Shown one piece after another: positions 1 to 5,940 of a stretch of DNA of 48,764 nt. Position numbers and translations under genes: made by a program. Source of the stretch: Prevotella sp. (lineage in GTDB: Bacteria; Bacteroidota; Bacteroidia; Bacteroidales; Bacteroidaceae); contig JAFPWS010000052.1 in NCBI GenBank assembly GCA_017412705.1, positions 1 through 48,764 on the forward strand, in the 5' to 3' direction. Position 1 is the stretch's first letter; every line of letters begins with the position of its first letter. Below the pieces are notes generated by a model, which saw only the letters and a list, made by a program, of their open reading frames with translations, ran no database searches and was not told the origin of the DNA.

Positions 1-96
1 CACCGCCTTGGGGTAGTACTTGCCGTAGCCGGGCGAGTTGGCGTTATCGTTCTTGCGGATGTTGACCTCGAACTGGGGACTTTTTACTTGTGCCAT
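1..96 (-). CDS. HU-family DNA-binding protein, N-terminal fragment
   Basis: The first 32 codons of a minus-strand gene that runs off the window. The peptide begins MAQVKSPQFEVNIRKND, with a later GYGKYYPKAV stretch, which I recognise from Bacteroidota HU-like (HU/IHF superfamily) nucleoid proteins. Such genes often sit beside DUF4248 and primase genes at the edge of capsule loci, as here. Its start lies about 180 bp downstream of a TATCTTTG -7 box at 275-282, leaving a long leader that contains a tandem array. DNA binding is inferred from the family, because the DNA-binding arm is outside the window. Confidence 0.75.
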   Translation of the reverse strand, partial: MAQVKSPQFEVNIRKNDNANSPGYGKYYPKAV

Positions 97-106
97 AGTT
101 TTTTGT

Positions 107-136
107 TAAGTGTTAAGTGTTAATGGTTAAGGGTTA
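107..136. repeat. Degenerate TTAAGTG heptamer repeat in the HU leader
   Basis: Two exact TTAAGTG units are followed by diverged ones (TTAATGG, TTAAGGG). They lie immediately upstream of the HU-like start codon, within its predicted 5' leader. The 21-bp units at 25379-25462 contain the same GTTAAGTG core. Confidence 0.6.
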
Positions 137-158
137 TGGTTCTCTCGGTGACGCGGAG

Positions 159-246
159 TTTGTCGGCATGTAACTACCGGTTTCTCGGTAGGAAACTACC
201 AGTTTGTCGGTAGGAAACCCTTGCTTTGTCGGTACCTAACTTCAGC
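159..246. repeat. Four-copy 22-bp degenerate tandem array
   Basis: Four consecutive 22-bp units start at 159, 181, 203 and 225. The core reads TTTGTCGGTAGGAAACTACC, and the TTTNTCGG start is conserved in every unit. The array has no spacers, so it is not a CRISPR. It lies between the predicted promoter (275-282) and the start of the HU-like gene, so it would be transcribed as leader RNA. Another TTTGTCGG occurs at 291, just upstream of the promoter. Confidence 0.85.
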
Positions 247-274
247 TCGGGCCGCCGCTCCCTCGTTGTCAGTG

Positions 275-282
275 CAAAGATA
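275..282 (-). promoter_or_regulatory. Predicted -7 box for the HU-like gene
   Basis: The reverse complement reads TATCTTTG, matching the Bacteroidota TAnnTTTG -7 element. No good TTTG -33 box is visible at the expected distance. Confidence 0.5.
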
Positions 283-344
283 CGACATCTTTTGTCGGCA
301 CCTGCGCTCGTTGGCGTTCCTTCGCCCTCCTTGGGGAACAATTT

Positions 345-623
345 CTACGGTTCGCAGAGATATTCGATGATGAGTTCGACCTCCTGGCGGGTGTAGTGCT
401 GGGCCTTGGGGGGATTGCCGAGGGCACGGAGCCGCTCACGCAGCTCGCCGTTGTAGTTGATGCGGTAGTTCAGGTTCTTCAGCGCACCCTTCTTGGTCTT
501 GGCGTGGGGGAAGTACAGCATGGCCAGCTCGGCCTTGCCGTAGCTGCGGATTTCAAACGACTGCACCGGCGGCAGCTCCTGCCGGAGAAGACGGAGAATC
601 TCTTTGATAGCTTTTTCTGTCAT
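345..623 (-). CDS. DUF4248 domain-containing protein
   Basis: A 92-residue protein. The central segment FEIRSYGKAELAMLYFPH and the C-terminal TRQEVELIIEYLCEP match the compact DUF4248 family of Bacteroidota. Its biochemical role is unknown; helical content and the terminal segment suggest a small DNA-binding or adaptor protein, which is inference. The gene lies 27 bp after the stop of the TOPRIM-like gene and is probably co-transcribed with it and with the RepA-like ATPase. The HU-like gene follows, completing a set often found next to polysaccharide loci and on mobile DNA. Confidence 0.8.
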   Translation of the reverse strand: MTEKAIKEILRLLRQELPPVQSFEIRSYGKAELAMLYFPHAKTKKGALKNLNYRINYNGELRERLRALGNPPKAQHYTRQEVELIIEYLCEP

Positions 624-650
624 AGGTGAAATGGTTATTTAAGTTGCCCT

Positions 651-1355
651 TCAAAATAGGAAGTCTACGAGGTCAATCTTGGCCGCTTTCTGCCTGGCAG
701 AGGCATGGTCTTCCAAGAAAGTACTGACCGTGATGTCAAGGTGACAGGCCCGACGGGCTTGGTCAGCCAGCTCACAGCAGAACAGGTAGTTGTCCATCTC
801 CGCGTCAGTGCGGGGAAACAGCGTGACATGGTGGCCTTGCAGAGGCTCCAACAGTTCGGCGTTAAAGAATACAGGAGAGACGTATGCCATCCAGAGGCTC
901 TGAGGGTAAAGCTCGGAAAGGACTACTGCCGATGGCTCGGACTCAACGATGCAAACAGGAGAGGATGGGACGCCAACGCTGACGTCAACATCAGGCTTCA
1001 ACAGGTGCAGGCCGAAAAGACAGTGGCTGGCCATCACATAGCGGGCGAGGTCAGGACAGCGCGACTTGAGCATTTGTGTTACCCAGCTGTCACCGATATG
1101 CCCGTCGTGAAGACGGCCCTGGCGGTCAATCATCCAATAGATGGTCTTGCCACTGCGGCTCTTGCCTAAGCGATAACGTTCCGCAGCACGGTGCATGGCC
1201 TTCTCCGTGAAGCCATAGCGGCTGGTCAGCTGCAGGCACAGCTCGGAGTCGTCAGCACGGCAGGTTTCCACCATAGGGCGGCGGTGAGGCTCCTTCAGGC
1301 CTAACTGCCTGCGCAGGTTCTTGAACGTATCGGGGAATGCTTCTTCGAATTTCAC
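651..1355 (-). CDS. DUF6371-type TOPRIM/primase-like protein
   Basis: A 234-residue protein. Residues about 60-95 (RYRLGKSRSGKTIYWMID, then GRLHDGHIGDSW) match the DUF6371 region of Bacteroidota plasmid and phage proteins. A following VCIVESEPSAVVLSELYP segment looks like the TOPRIM pattern with an acidic residue after a hydrophobic strand, as in DnaG-type primases and topoisomerases. A zinc finger, common at the N-terminus of fuller primases, is not evident. It sits between the RepA-like ATPase and DUF4248 genes, so a role in replication priming is likely but inferred. A long hairpin lies just upstream. Confidence 0.7.
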   Translation of the reverse strand: MKFEEAFPDTFKNLRRQLGLKEPHRRPMVETCRADDSELCLQLTSRYGFTEKAMHRAAERYRLGKSRSGKTIYWMIDRQGRLHDGHIGDSWVTQMLKSRCPDLARYVMASHCLFGLHLLKPDVDVSVGVPSSPVCIVESEPSAVVLSELYPQSLWMAYVSPVFFNAELLEPLQGHHVTLFPRTDAEMDNYLFCCELADQARRACHLDITVSTFLEDHASARQKAAKIDLVDFLF

Positions 1356-1376
1356 GACAAAGGAGTGTCAGGTGAT

Positions 1377-1388
1377 GGGGATATCCCC
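1377..1388. repeat. Perfect 12-bp palindrome GGGGATATCCCC
   Basis: An exact palindrome in the spacer between the RepA-like and TOPRIM-like genes, 22 bp upstream of the TOPRIM-like start codon and 13 bp from the larger hairpin. It could be a protein-binding site or a short RNA stem; nothing further can be said. Confidence 0.6.
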
Positions 1389-1401
1389 GTGCGAGTTGCC
1401 C

Positions 1402-1482
1402 GGTGAAGGGCGCTTCAACCTGCCCCACATACTACCTTCTCTCTCGTAGAGAGAAGTACGTATGGGGCTTGAAGCCTTCACC
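1402..1482 (-). other. Long imperfect hairpin in a replication-module spacer
   Basis: The two arms, GGTGAAGG...CTTCAA...GCCCC..ATAC..CTTCTCTC and the complement, pair across a tiny loop near 1441-1450. Together they form an approximately 35-bp stem with several bulges. It fills most of the 139-bp spacer between the RepA-like gene and the TOPRIM-like gene, and would form in the minus-strand mRNA or in single-stranded DNA. No T-run follows, so a simple terminator is unlikely. It could be an attenuator, an RNA-processing site or a single-strand priming structure. Confidence 0.65.
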
Positions 1483-1494
1483 TCGGCAGGGATG

Positions 1495-2736
1495 TCAGAA
1501 GGGTGCTGCATCATTGTTGTCGAATGGGAGCTCCTGTTGTTCGGGACTGACGGGGTGCCGGGTACGCAGCAGATAGATTTTCCTGCCGTTGAGTGCGCTG
1601 ACGGACTGCATGACGACACCTTCGGAAACAGCCTTGGACAGCTGCTCGTTGGCGATACGGTCGGTAGTGATGTTCGCCTCCATGCCAATCTTGGTGCGCA
1701 GCGCCTCTTCCTCGTACTCCCGGCCCGGCTCCATACAAGCCTTGAAGAGCGCAGGAAGGTCAAAGATCGTCCGGCGGTTCTCCTTGCCCAGCACATACTT
1801 CGGGTTAAACGGAGGCAGCGTCTTGCCGCTGCCCTCGCGCTGACGCTGGTCGGACAGCTTCTTCTGGGCCTGGAACATGGCTTCCTTCAGCTGTTCCTCC
1901 GTGCAACGATAGGGGATACCCTCGTCACCGACGGCAAACTTCAGCGTGTCGAGAATATCATACTTGCGGGTGTCGGTCTGGCCCCACGTAAAGATACGCT
2001 CCGAGGACTTCTCACACTGGTAGACCTCGAAGGCCTTGTTCTTCAGCTCGGTACCTATCCAGCCACGCAGGTTGCGGTCCTCCGCCGACTTGTTCTGGTG
2101 AAGGATACACACCATGCAGCAGCGCACCTCTGACGCCAGGCGCATCAGCCGCTCGATACAGTCCTGTGCCACCACACCGTCGTTGATGTCGGCCACCAGG
2201 TCACGGATGCCATCGAGCACCACCAGGTCGGGATGATACCGGCGCACCGCCGCCTCAAGCATGGACAACCGCTGGTCATAGCCGTCCTGCCGGACATTGA
2301 AGATGTCGAACAGTCCCATCGGGAACTGGCTCTCAGGGATTCCTGTCATCGGTATGACGCGACTCTTCAGGATGTCTTGCGTCGACTCCTCGCTCTGTTC
2401 GGTGTCATACCAGAGGACGTGCAGCCTTTTGGGCTCGATCCGTTCGACGGAGAGCACGGGACTGTGGAAGCTGAGTGCCATGAGGATGCTGCTGACAAAG
2501 GTCTTGCCACTCTTGGCCTTGCCGGTGAGTGCTACCAGCTCGCCACGAGGGAAGCAGGGTTTGTGGAACAGGCGGAAGAGGAAGTCCATCCTCGGCAGTT
2601 CCTTGTCAGGCGTGATGCGCCTGTCCTCCAGACGGCGGAGCATCATCTCCGTCTCGGCAGCCCGCAGCAGTTCCTGCGGTGTCATGGCTGCCTGTTTGAC
2701 AGCCTGGCCGAGTAGTTTGAAATTGTCTTGGTTCAT
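1495..2736 (-). CDS. RepA/RecA-like AAA-family ATPase (putative replicative helicase)
   Basis: A 413-residue protein. The Walker A motif GKAKSGKT is at about residues 72-79. A Walker B-type strand, DLVVLDGIRDLVADIND, lies near residue 170, and a downstream CCMVCILHQNKS segment resembles the sensor strand of RepA/KaiC-like P-loop ATPases. This is the architecture of plasmid RepA hexameric helicases and related phage proteins. It is the promoter-proximal gene of a minus-strand unit followed by TOPRIM-like, DUF4248 and HU-like genes, suggesting a replication or mobilisation module. Whether it is a helicase or another DNA-linked ATPase cannot be settled here. Confidence 0.75.
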   Translation of the reverse strand: MNQDNFKLLGQAVKQAAMTPQELLRAAETEMMLRRLEDRRITPDKELPRMDFLFRLFHKPCFPRGELVALTGKAKSGKTFVSSILMALSFHSPVLSVERIEPKRLHVLWYDTEQSEESTQDILKSRVIPMTGIPESQFPMGLFDIFNVRQDGYDQRLSMLEAAVRRYHPDLVVLDGIRDLVADINDGVVAQDCIERLMRLASEVRCCMVCILHQNKSAEDRNLRGWIGTELKNKAFEVYQCEKSSERIFTWGQTDTRKYDILDTLKFAVGDEGIPYRCTEEQLKEAMFQAQKKLSDQRQREGSGKTLPPFNPKYVLGKENRRTIFDLPALFKACMEPGREYEEEALRTKIGMEANITTDRIANEQLSKAVSEGVVMQSVSALNGRKIYLLRTRHPVSPEQQELPFDNNDAAPF

Positions 2737-2758
2737 ACTGAGTTATTGATAACGGTGG

Positions 2759-2805
2759 CAAAGATAAGGAGAAAACAATAAAGCTTACTTCCGACATGTC
2801 GGAAG
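2759..2805 (-). promoter_or_regulatory. RepA-module promoter with overlapping 18-bp palindrome
   Basis: The reverse complement of 2759-2766 is TATCTTTG, a -7 box placed just upstream of the RepA-like start codon. A perfect palindrome, CTTCCGACATGTCGGAAG, spans 2788-2805, exactly where the -33 contact should be. That placement is typical of a repressor operator. The half-site TGTCGG also recurs in the 22-bp array at 159-246. Confidence 0.65.
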
Positions 2806-2848
2806 CAGTGTTAAATAAATTTTGTTCAATTAATGATTATTTAGAAAA

Positions 2849-3106
2849 ATGAAACATTCAGATCCGTTCCTGATTGCAATGGGAAAACTGCTCAGTGACT
2901 ATGCCTCACTGGCTGGTTGTACCTATGCTGAGGTCTGCAGTGAGCTGTCCATCAGTCCGCAGACCTATTCCGGGGTCTGAAAAGGACAAGTGGCTAACTT
3001 TGCTTACTACCGTAAGATATTTCTTTACATCCATGGTGAGCTGTATCATTCATGGCAGCGCCAAAAGATGCAGGAAGACTTCATGAAGTTGTTTTTGCGA
3101 GACTAA
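2849..3106 (+). pseudogene. HTH-like small regulator interrupted by in-frame TGA
   Basis: Reading from the ATG at 2849, the frame encodes MKHSDPFLIAMGKLLSDYAS, continues through CTYAEVCSELSISPQTYSGV, meets TGA at 2978-2980, then resumes in the same frame with KGQVANFAYYRKIFLYIHGE to a TAA at 3104-3106. It has 85 sense codons and one internal stop. The middle resembles a helix-turn-helix of Cro/XRE type (SELSISPQTYSGV-x-KGQ). It is divergent from the RepA-like module and the palindromic site lies between them, so it may be the module's former repressor. A CGA-to-TGA nonsense change is the simplest explanation; a sequencing error or readthrough is possible. Confidence 0.6.
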
Positions 3107-3131
3107 AAAGTTCTTTGCTAATGAGAAAGTA
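3103..3131. repeat. 29-bp direct repeat, copy 1
   Basis: Starts CTAAAAAGTTC and ends CTAATGAGAAAGTA. It matches 4903-4931 over 29 bp with two mismatches. It begins at the last codons of the broken HTH-like ORF and precedes the promoter of the 3241 gene. Confidence 0.8.
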
Positions 3132-3154
3132 GATCGCCTTTTTAAGAAGAAAAC

Positions 3155-3185
3155 TTGGAAGTTTGCGGAAAAGTAGTTATCTTTG
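3155..3185 (+). promoter_or_regulatory. Predicted promoter of the 3241 gene
   Basis: TATCTTTG at 3178-3185 is a good -7 box. TTGG at 3155-3158, 19 bp upstream, is a plausible weak -33 element. The start codon is about 55 bp downstream. Confidence 0.5.
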
Positions 3186-3240
3186 CAACTCGATATTATA
3201 AAGAAAGACAAGAGAAACGATATAATCATATAATTCAAAT

Positions 3241-3708
3241 ATGACACACCTGTCAGATAAGGAGCATAAGGCTCAGATGGAGGATATGAAGTCATTTGAC
3301 GAGCAGATGCCTTGCGTAGGAATCTTCTGGTATGACCCGGCGGACAAGACGCTGTTTGGTGTGCGGAAGAAGGAACTGACGCCACAAATGGTAGAGGAGG
3401 CGGCGGAAAAGGGTAAGCCCTTCATCAACTATCCGCAGCTGCACCGGCAGGTGTGGACTAAGGAATATTTCCGGGCACAGGCTAAGCACACGGCTACAAA
3501 GTTCAAGGGTGACTATACCCAGGTGCCCCGCGGACGTGTGGCGTGGACCATTGACAAGTTCATTGTGCTCGTAGGGAACTGGGCGGAGCCCATCCAGGAC
3601 GAACTCACAGAGTTGCTGGAGCAGGAGTTCTCGCTGCCATACTTCGAGTTCGTATATGACGAGCACTGGGACCTCGGTCACGGCTGGAGCGGTGACATGC
3701 CCAAATAA
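3241..3708 (+). CDS. Conserved hypothetical protein, 155 aa
   Basis: I do not recognise a named family. The protein is soluble, with no signal peptide or membrane segment. Distinct stretches are CVGIFWYDPADKTLFGVRKKEL near residues 25-46 (quoted in two parts: CVGIFWYDPADK and TLFGVRKKEL), PRGRVAWTIDKFIVLVGNW around 97-115, and a C-terminal DEHWDLGHGWSGDMPK. The GRV-W..D..-V-VG-W core suggests a small alpha/beta domain. It has its own promoter and lies between two copies of a 29-bp repeat with the DUF2442/DUF4160-like genes, so it may be accessory. Clean codon usage and intact length argue that it is a real gene. Confidence 0.6.
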   Translation: MTHLSDKEHKAQMEDMKSFDEQMPCVGIFWYDPADKTLFGVRKKELTPQMVEEAAEKGKPFINYPQLHRQVWTKEYFRAQAKHTATKFKGDYTQVPRGRVAWTIDKFIVLVGNWAEPIQDELTELLEQEFSLPYFEFVYDEHWDLGHGWSGDMPK

Positions 3709-4021
3709 ACGTGGATTAATTCGTAGATTTTGTTAAAAAAAAACCTTTAAATACCCATTGTCATCCTGTAAGTGCAGGTAGCACTTTCAAGCTGTTCTGC
3801 ACGCCCTACTACCACTGGAAGGATATGAGGAAATACTATTTGAATTAAGTTGGCCGAGTATGGAGAAGGACAGCAGGATAAAGCTGTATGTCCTAAAAGG
3901 AAACGCTGGTGCTGGTGTTGCAAGTGTAGATTAACCTTGACCTTAACCTTAACGCTAACCTTTTTGAAGCAAATAAATATAAAAAAACAAGCAGAATACG
4001 ATAAGTTCCCCAACTTTTTCG
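3709..4021. other. AT-rich spacer with hexamer repeat; no clear gene
   Basis: About 310 bp without a convincing gene. It contains a tiny ORF at 3860-3934 (24 codons, starting MEKDSRIKLYVLKG) without a recognisable promoter, and fragments such as FKLFCTPYYHWKDMRKYYLN (3788-3847), which could be the tail of a decayed gene. At 3931-3960 there is a TTAACC-type hexamer repeat that reads Leu-Thr five times in one frame. The frame runs on into the 4051 gene, but the promoter at 4022 shows that this is not its N-terminus. Confidence 0.45.
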
Positions 4022-4029
4022 TATCTTTG
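4022..4029 (+). promoter_or_regulatory. Predicted -7 box deciding the 4051 start
   Basis: TATCTTTG with the typical downstream GCA. Transcription would start near 4036, so the ATG at 4051 is the likely start; longer in-frame extensions upstream would precede the promoter. Confidence 0.55.
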
Positions 4030-4050
4030 CACCAATCTATAAATATTTAT

Positions 4051-4356
4051 ATGGTAGCAACATCTTCAAAAGAATCAGTCGATAGTCAGCATGAGGCAAT
4101 TCTCAGCAGTGCAGGAGGCTTTACAGCCTTCAGTTTCGGGGGGTATAATATACGTTTCAAGGCTCCTTACAGTCTGGAGCGATATACTGATGTTGTGAAG
4201 TGGCAAAATGGATATTTGGTTGTTATGGCCAAATACCGCCATAATGCAGAACCAGAAGAAGAATACATCGATCTCAAGCCTATTTTGGATGGGCTTTATA
4301 TAGAGTCTGATGTCTTTTTAAAACCAATTAAAAGCGTACGTATTGCTTATGCCTGA
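4051..4356 (+). CDS. DUF2442-like protein
   Basis: A 101-residue protein from the ATG at 4051. The second half (DVVKWQNGYLVVMAKY, EEEYIDLKPILDGLYIES, then FLKPIKSVRIAYA) follows the DUF2442 pattern: an initial strand pair, an acidic IDL segment, a variable loop, and a final strand near the C-terminus. DUF2442 proteins are commonly paired with DUF4160 proteins in bacterial genomes and are suspected, not proven, to be toxin-antitoxin-like. Here a DUF4160-like gene lies 217 bp downstream. The next start codon overlaps its stop (ATGCCTGA), so the genes are translationally coupled. The N-terminal 35 residues are unassigned. Confidence 0.55.
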   Translation: MVATSSKESVDSQHEAILSSAGGFTAFSFGGYNIRFKAPYSLERYTDVVKWQNGYLVVMAKYRHNAEPEEEYIDLKPILDGLYIESDVFLKPIKSVRIAYA

Positions 4357-4570
4357 TATTAAAAGTATTGCCGACAAGGCTGATATAATTATCAACGGTT
4401 ATTCCTTCACTCGTGAGAAGGATGGCATCCATGTCCTCAATCTAAACTGCCCAGACAAGGCTGTTGTGCTCAGTGAGGATTGCGAAGTATTAGAGACAAC
4501 AATGGATGATATCGAACTTTCTATTGTGAGCAGGTACTTACAGAGTAACTTAAAGTACATGGAGGATTGA
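4349..4570 (+). CDS. Small hypothetical protein between DUF2442-like and DUF4160-like genes
   Basis: A 73-residue acidic protein starting MPDIKSIADKADIIINGYSF. I do not recognise its family. It has no signal peptide or transmembrane segment. Alternating hydrophobic residues in the middle (GIHVLNLNC, KAVVLS) and a C-terminal amphipathic stretch, IELSIVSRYLQSNLKYM, suggest a small mixed alpha/beta fold. Its ATG overlaps the stop of the DUF2442-like gene, and it ends 3 bp before the DUF4160-like start, so the three are one translational unit. It may be an extra partner in that pair. Confidence 0.6.
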   Translation: MPDIKSIADKADIIINGYSFTREKDGIHVLNLNCPDKAVVLSEDCEVLETTMDDIELSIVSRYLQSNLKYMED

Positions 4571-4573
4571 ACA

Positions 4574-4852
4574 ATGCCAAAGTACTATGACTTCAAGGTT
4601 GCGGGTTATTACTTGTATTTTACTTCTTTCTGTGTAGTTGAGTGTATGCACGTCCATGCTAGTGACAGCAAACTCACTGAGGCAGGATCGGCTAAGTTCT
4701 TCGTCAAGAGTAATGGTGATACGGTGCTTCAGAATCGGGGCATCCTCAATGACCGTGAGATAGCAAAAATCTCAGACTTTATTAAGGATCACTATCAGGA
4801 GATGTATCTCCGCTGGTCACAGTACAGCGAAAAAGGGTATTACGAAAAGTAG
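4574..4852 (+). CDS. DUF4160-like protein
   Basis: A 92-residue protein. The segment YYLYFTSFCVVECMHVHASD, followed by SAKFFVKSNGDTVLQNRGIL and the C-terminal helix EIAKISDFIKDHYQEMYLRW, follows the DUF4160 layout: a strand, an HVHV-like His motif, an A-K-F/W strand and a terminal helix ending in W. The usual acidic residue and proline before the His motif are not clear, so this is a diverged member. It is the third gene of a coupled trio. DUF4160/DUF2442 pairs are often listed as putative toxin-antitoxin systems, but their activity is not established. Confidence 0.55.
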   Translation: MPKYYDFKVAGYYLYFTSFCVVECMHVHASDSKLTEAGSAKFFVKSNGDTVLQNRGILNDREIAKISDFIKDHYQEMYLRWSQYSEKGYYEK

Positions 4853-4879
4853 TATGGTGCATGATGGCATCGCCATACT
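4851..4879 (+). terminator. Weak hairpin after the DUF4160-like gene
   Basis: AGTATGG and CCATACT form a 7-bp stem overlapping the stop codon region, without a following T-run. It may end the trio transcript; support is weak. Confidence 0.25.
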
Positions 4880-4902
4880 CTGCTTACAGAGAATCTGAAA
4901 GG

Positions 4903-4931
4903 CTAAAAAGTTCCTTACTAATGAGAAAGTA
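4903..4931. repeat. 29-bp direct repeat, copy 2
   Basis: The same sequence as 3103-3131 except at two positions. It ends 62 bp before the first gene of the glycan locus, so the two copies bracket the small-gene cassette. Confidence 0.8.
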
Positions 4932-4993
4932 AACCATTTTTTTCCTGTTCTGTTCACTTTCAGTAGCGGTACAGGTGACCGTAGTTTATAATT

Positions 4994-5632
4994 ATGTACC
5001 AACATTTCTTCAAACGATTTATTGATTTCTGGATATCCCTGTTGGCATTGCTGATTCTGTGCATTCCGTTGCTCATTATCTCGATATGCCTTTATATAGC
5101 AAATAGCAAAGGAAACCCTTCCCTTGAGGGAGGGGGTTGGGGTAGGCTTCTGTTTCTTCAGGAGCGCCCAGGCAAGGACGGGAAGATCTTTAAGATTATC
5201 AAGTTCAAGACGATGACGGATGAGCGGGATGCAGAAGGGAATTTGTTGCCTGATGCTGAGCGGCTTACCGAAGTGGGTAGGTTTGTACGCTCGACGAGTA
5301 TCGACGAACTGCCACAGCTTATCAACGTTGTGAAGGGCGATATGGCACTGATAGGACCAAGACCTTTGTTAGTGGAATACCTACCGCTATATAGCAAGGA
5401 ACAGGCTCGCCGCCATGAGGTACGTCCAGGCATTACCGGCTGGGCCCAGGTCCATGGTCGCAATGCCATCAGCTGGACAGAGAAGTTCAAGTTGGATGTA
5501 TGGTATGTAGACCATATCAGCCTGATGACTGATATCAGGGTTATCTGGTTGACTATCCAGAAGGTGTTGCAACGCGATGGCATCAGTCAGGAAGGTAATG
5601 CCACGATGGAGATGTTTGATGGTACGAACTAA
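4994..5632 (+). CDS. Undecaprenyl-phosphate sugar-1-phosphate transferase (priming enzyme)
   Basis: A 212-residue membrane protein of the bacterial sugar transferase (PglC/WcaJ-like) family. It would attach the first sugar phosphate to undecaprenyl phosphate at the cytoplasmic face. An N-terminal hydrophobic hairpin covers residues 12-36. The core motifs are FLQERPGKDGKIFKIIKFKTM (54-74, in the parts FLQERPG and KFKTM), the catalytic Asp-Glu pair in TSIDELPQL (104-105), and VRPGITGWAQV. Residues 41-51 (NPSLEGGGWGR) are an insertion encoded by a GC-rich palindromic repeat, in the stretch where the family usually reads SKGPVLFLQ. It is the first gene of the glycan locus and overlaps the PIG-L remnant by 14 bp. 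Confidence 0.9.
   Translation: MYQHFFKRFIDFWISLLALLILCIPLLIISICLYIANSKGNPSLEGGGWGRLLFLQERPGKDGKIFKIIKFKTMTDERDAEGNLLPDAERLTEVGRFVRSTSIDELPQLINVVKGDMALIGPRPLLVEYLPLYSKEQARRHEVRPGITGWAQVHGRNAISWTEKFKLDVWYVDHISLMTDIRVIWLTIQKVLQRDGISQEGNATMEMFDGTN
5114..5146 (+). repeat. GC-rich palindromic element inside the priming transferase gene
   Basis: Reads CCCTTCCCTTGAGGGAGGGG followed by GTTGGGGTAGG. The left part is self-complementary (CCCTTCCC/GGGAGGGG around TTGA). A related element lies in ispD at 33582-33613 in the same relative reading frame. Confidence 0.7.
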
Positions 5633-5940
5633 AGATGCTATTCTGATAAGCAAATATGATTTATCAATGATTCGAAGCGCTTTAATCATAGTACCTCATC
5701 CCGACGATGAGATTAATGTGGCGGGAGGCCTATTTGAGACATTACAAGCTAATGGGATTTATACCTCTGTAGTCATTTGTACTAATGGAGATCATGTACC
5801 TGAATATACAGCAAAAAGGTATAGAGAGGCACAAAAAGCGCAAAGAATATTCAAGTATCAAGAATTGATTTTTTTGGGTTATGGAGATGGTTATAGAGGT
5901 ACTCATATTTACGATAGTAAAGAGGGTGATGCTGTAAACT
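5619..5940 (+). pseudogene. PIG-L/LmbE-family deacetylase, N-terminal remnant
   Basis: From the ATG at 5619 (overlapping the end of the priming transferase), about 107 residues match a PIG-L deacetylase: SALIIVPHPDDEINVAGGLF carries the zinc-binding PHPDDE motif (residues 26-31), followed by VVICTNGDH and FLGYGDGYRGTHIY. Intact enzymes remove N-acetyl groups from sugars and need a second His motif about 100 residues later, which is missing. After HIYDSKEGDAVN the frame passes directly into an IS66 transposase. The gene was therefore cut by an IS insertion or an associated deletion, and the deacetylase is presumably inactive. Confidence 0.8.

Noticed and set aside
159-246. Candidate CRISPR array.
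   Set aside because: Units are directly adjacent with no spacers, only four copies, and no cas genes in the window. The same applies to 36629-36716.
1368-1796. A 142-codon ORF overlapping the RepA-like gene on the same strand.
   Set aside because: It is out of frame with the ATPase gene, has low-complexity composition and no start signal.
3850-4050. N-terminal extension of the DUF2442-like protein (with Leu-Thr repeats).
   Set aside because: The TATCTTTG promoter at 4022-4029 lies inside the extension, and the Leu-Thr run is a hexamer microsatellite.
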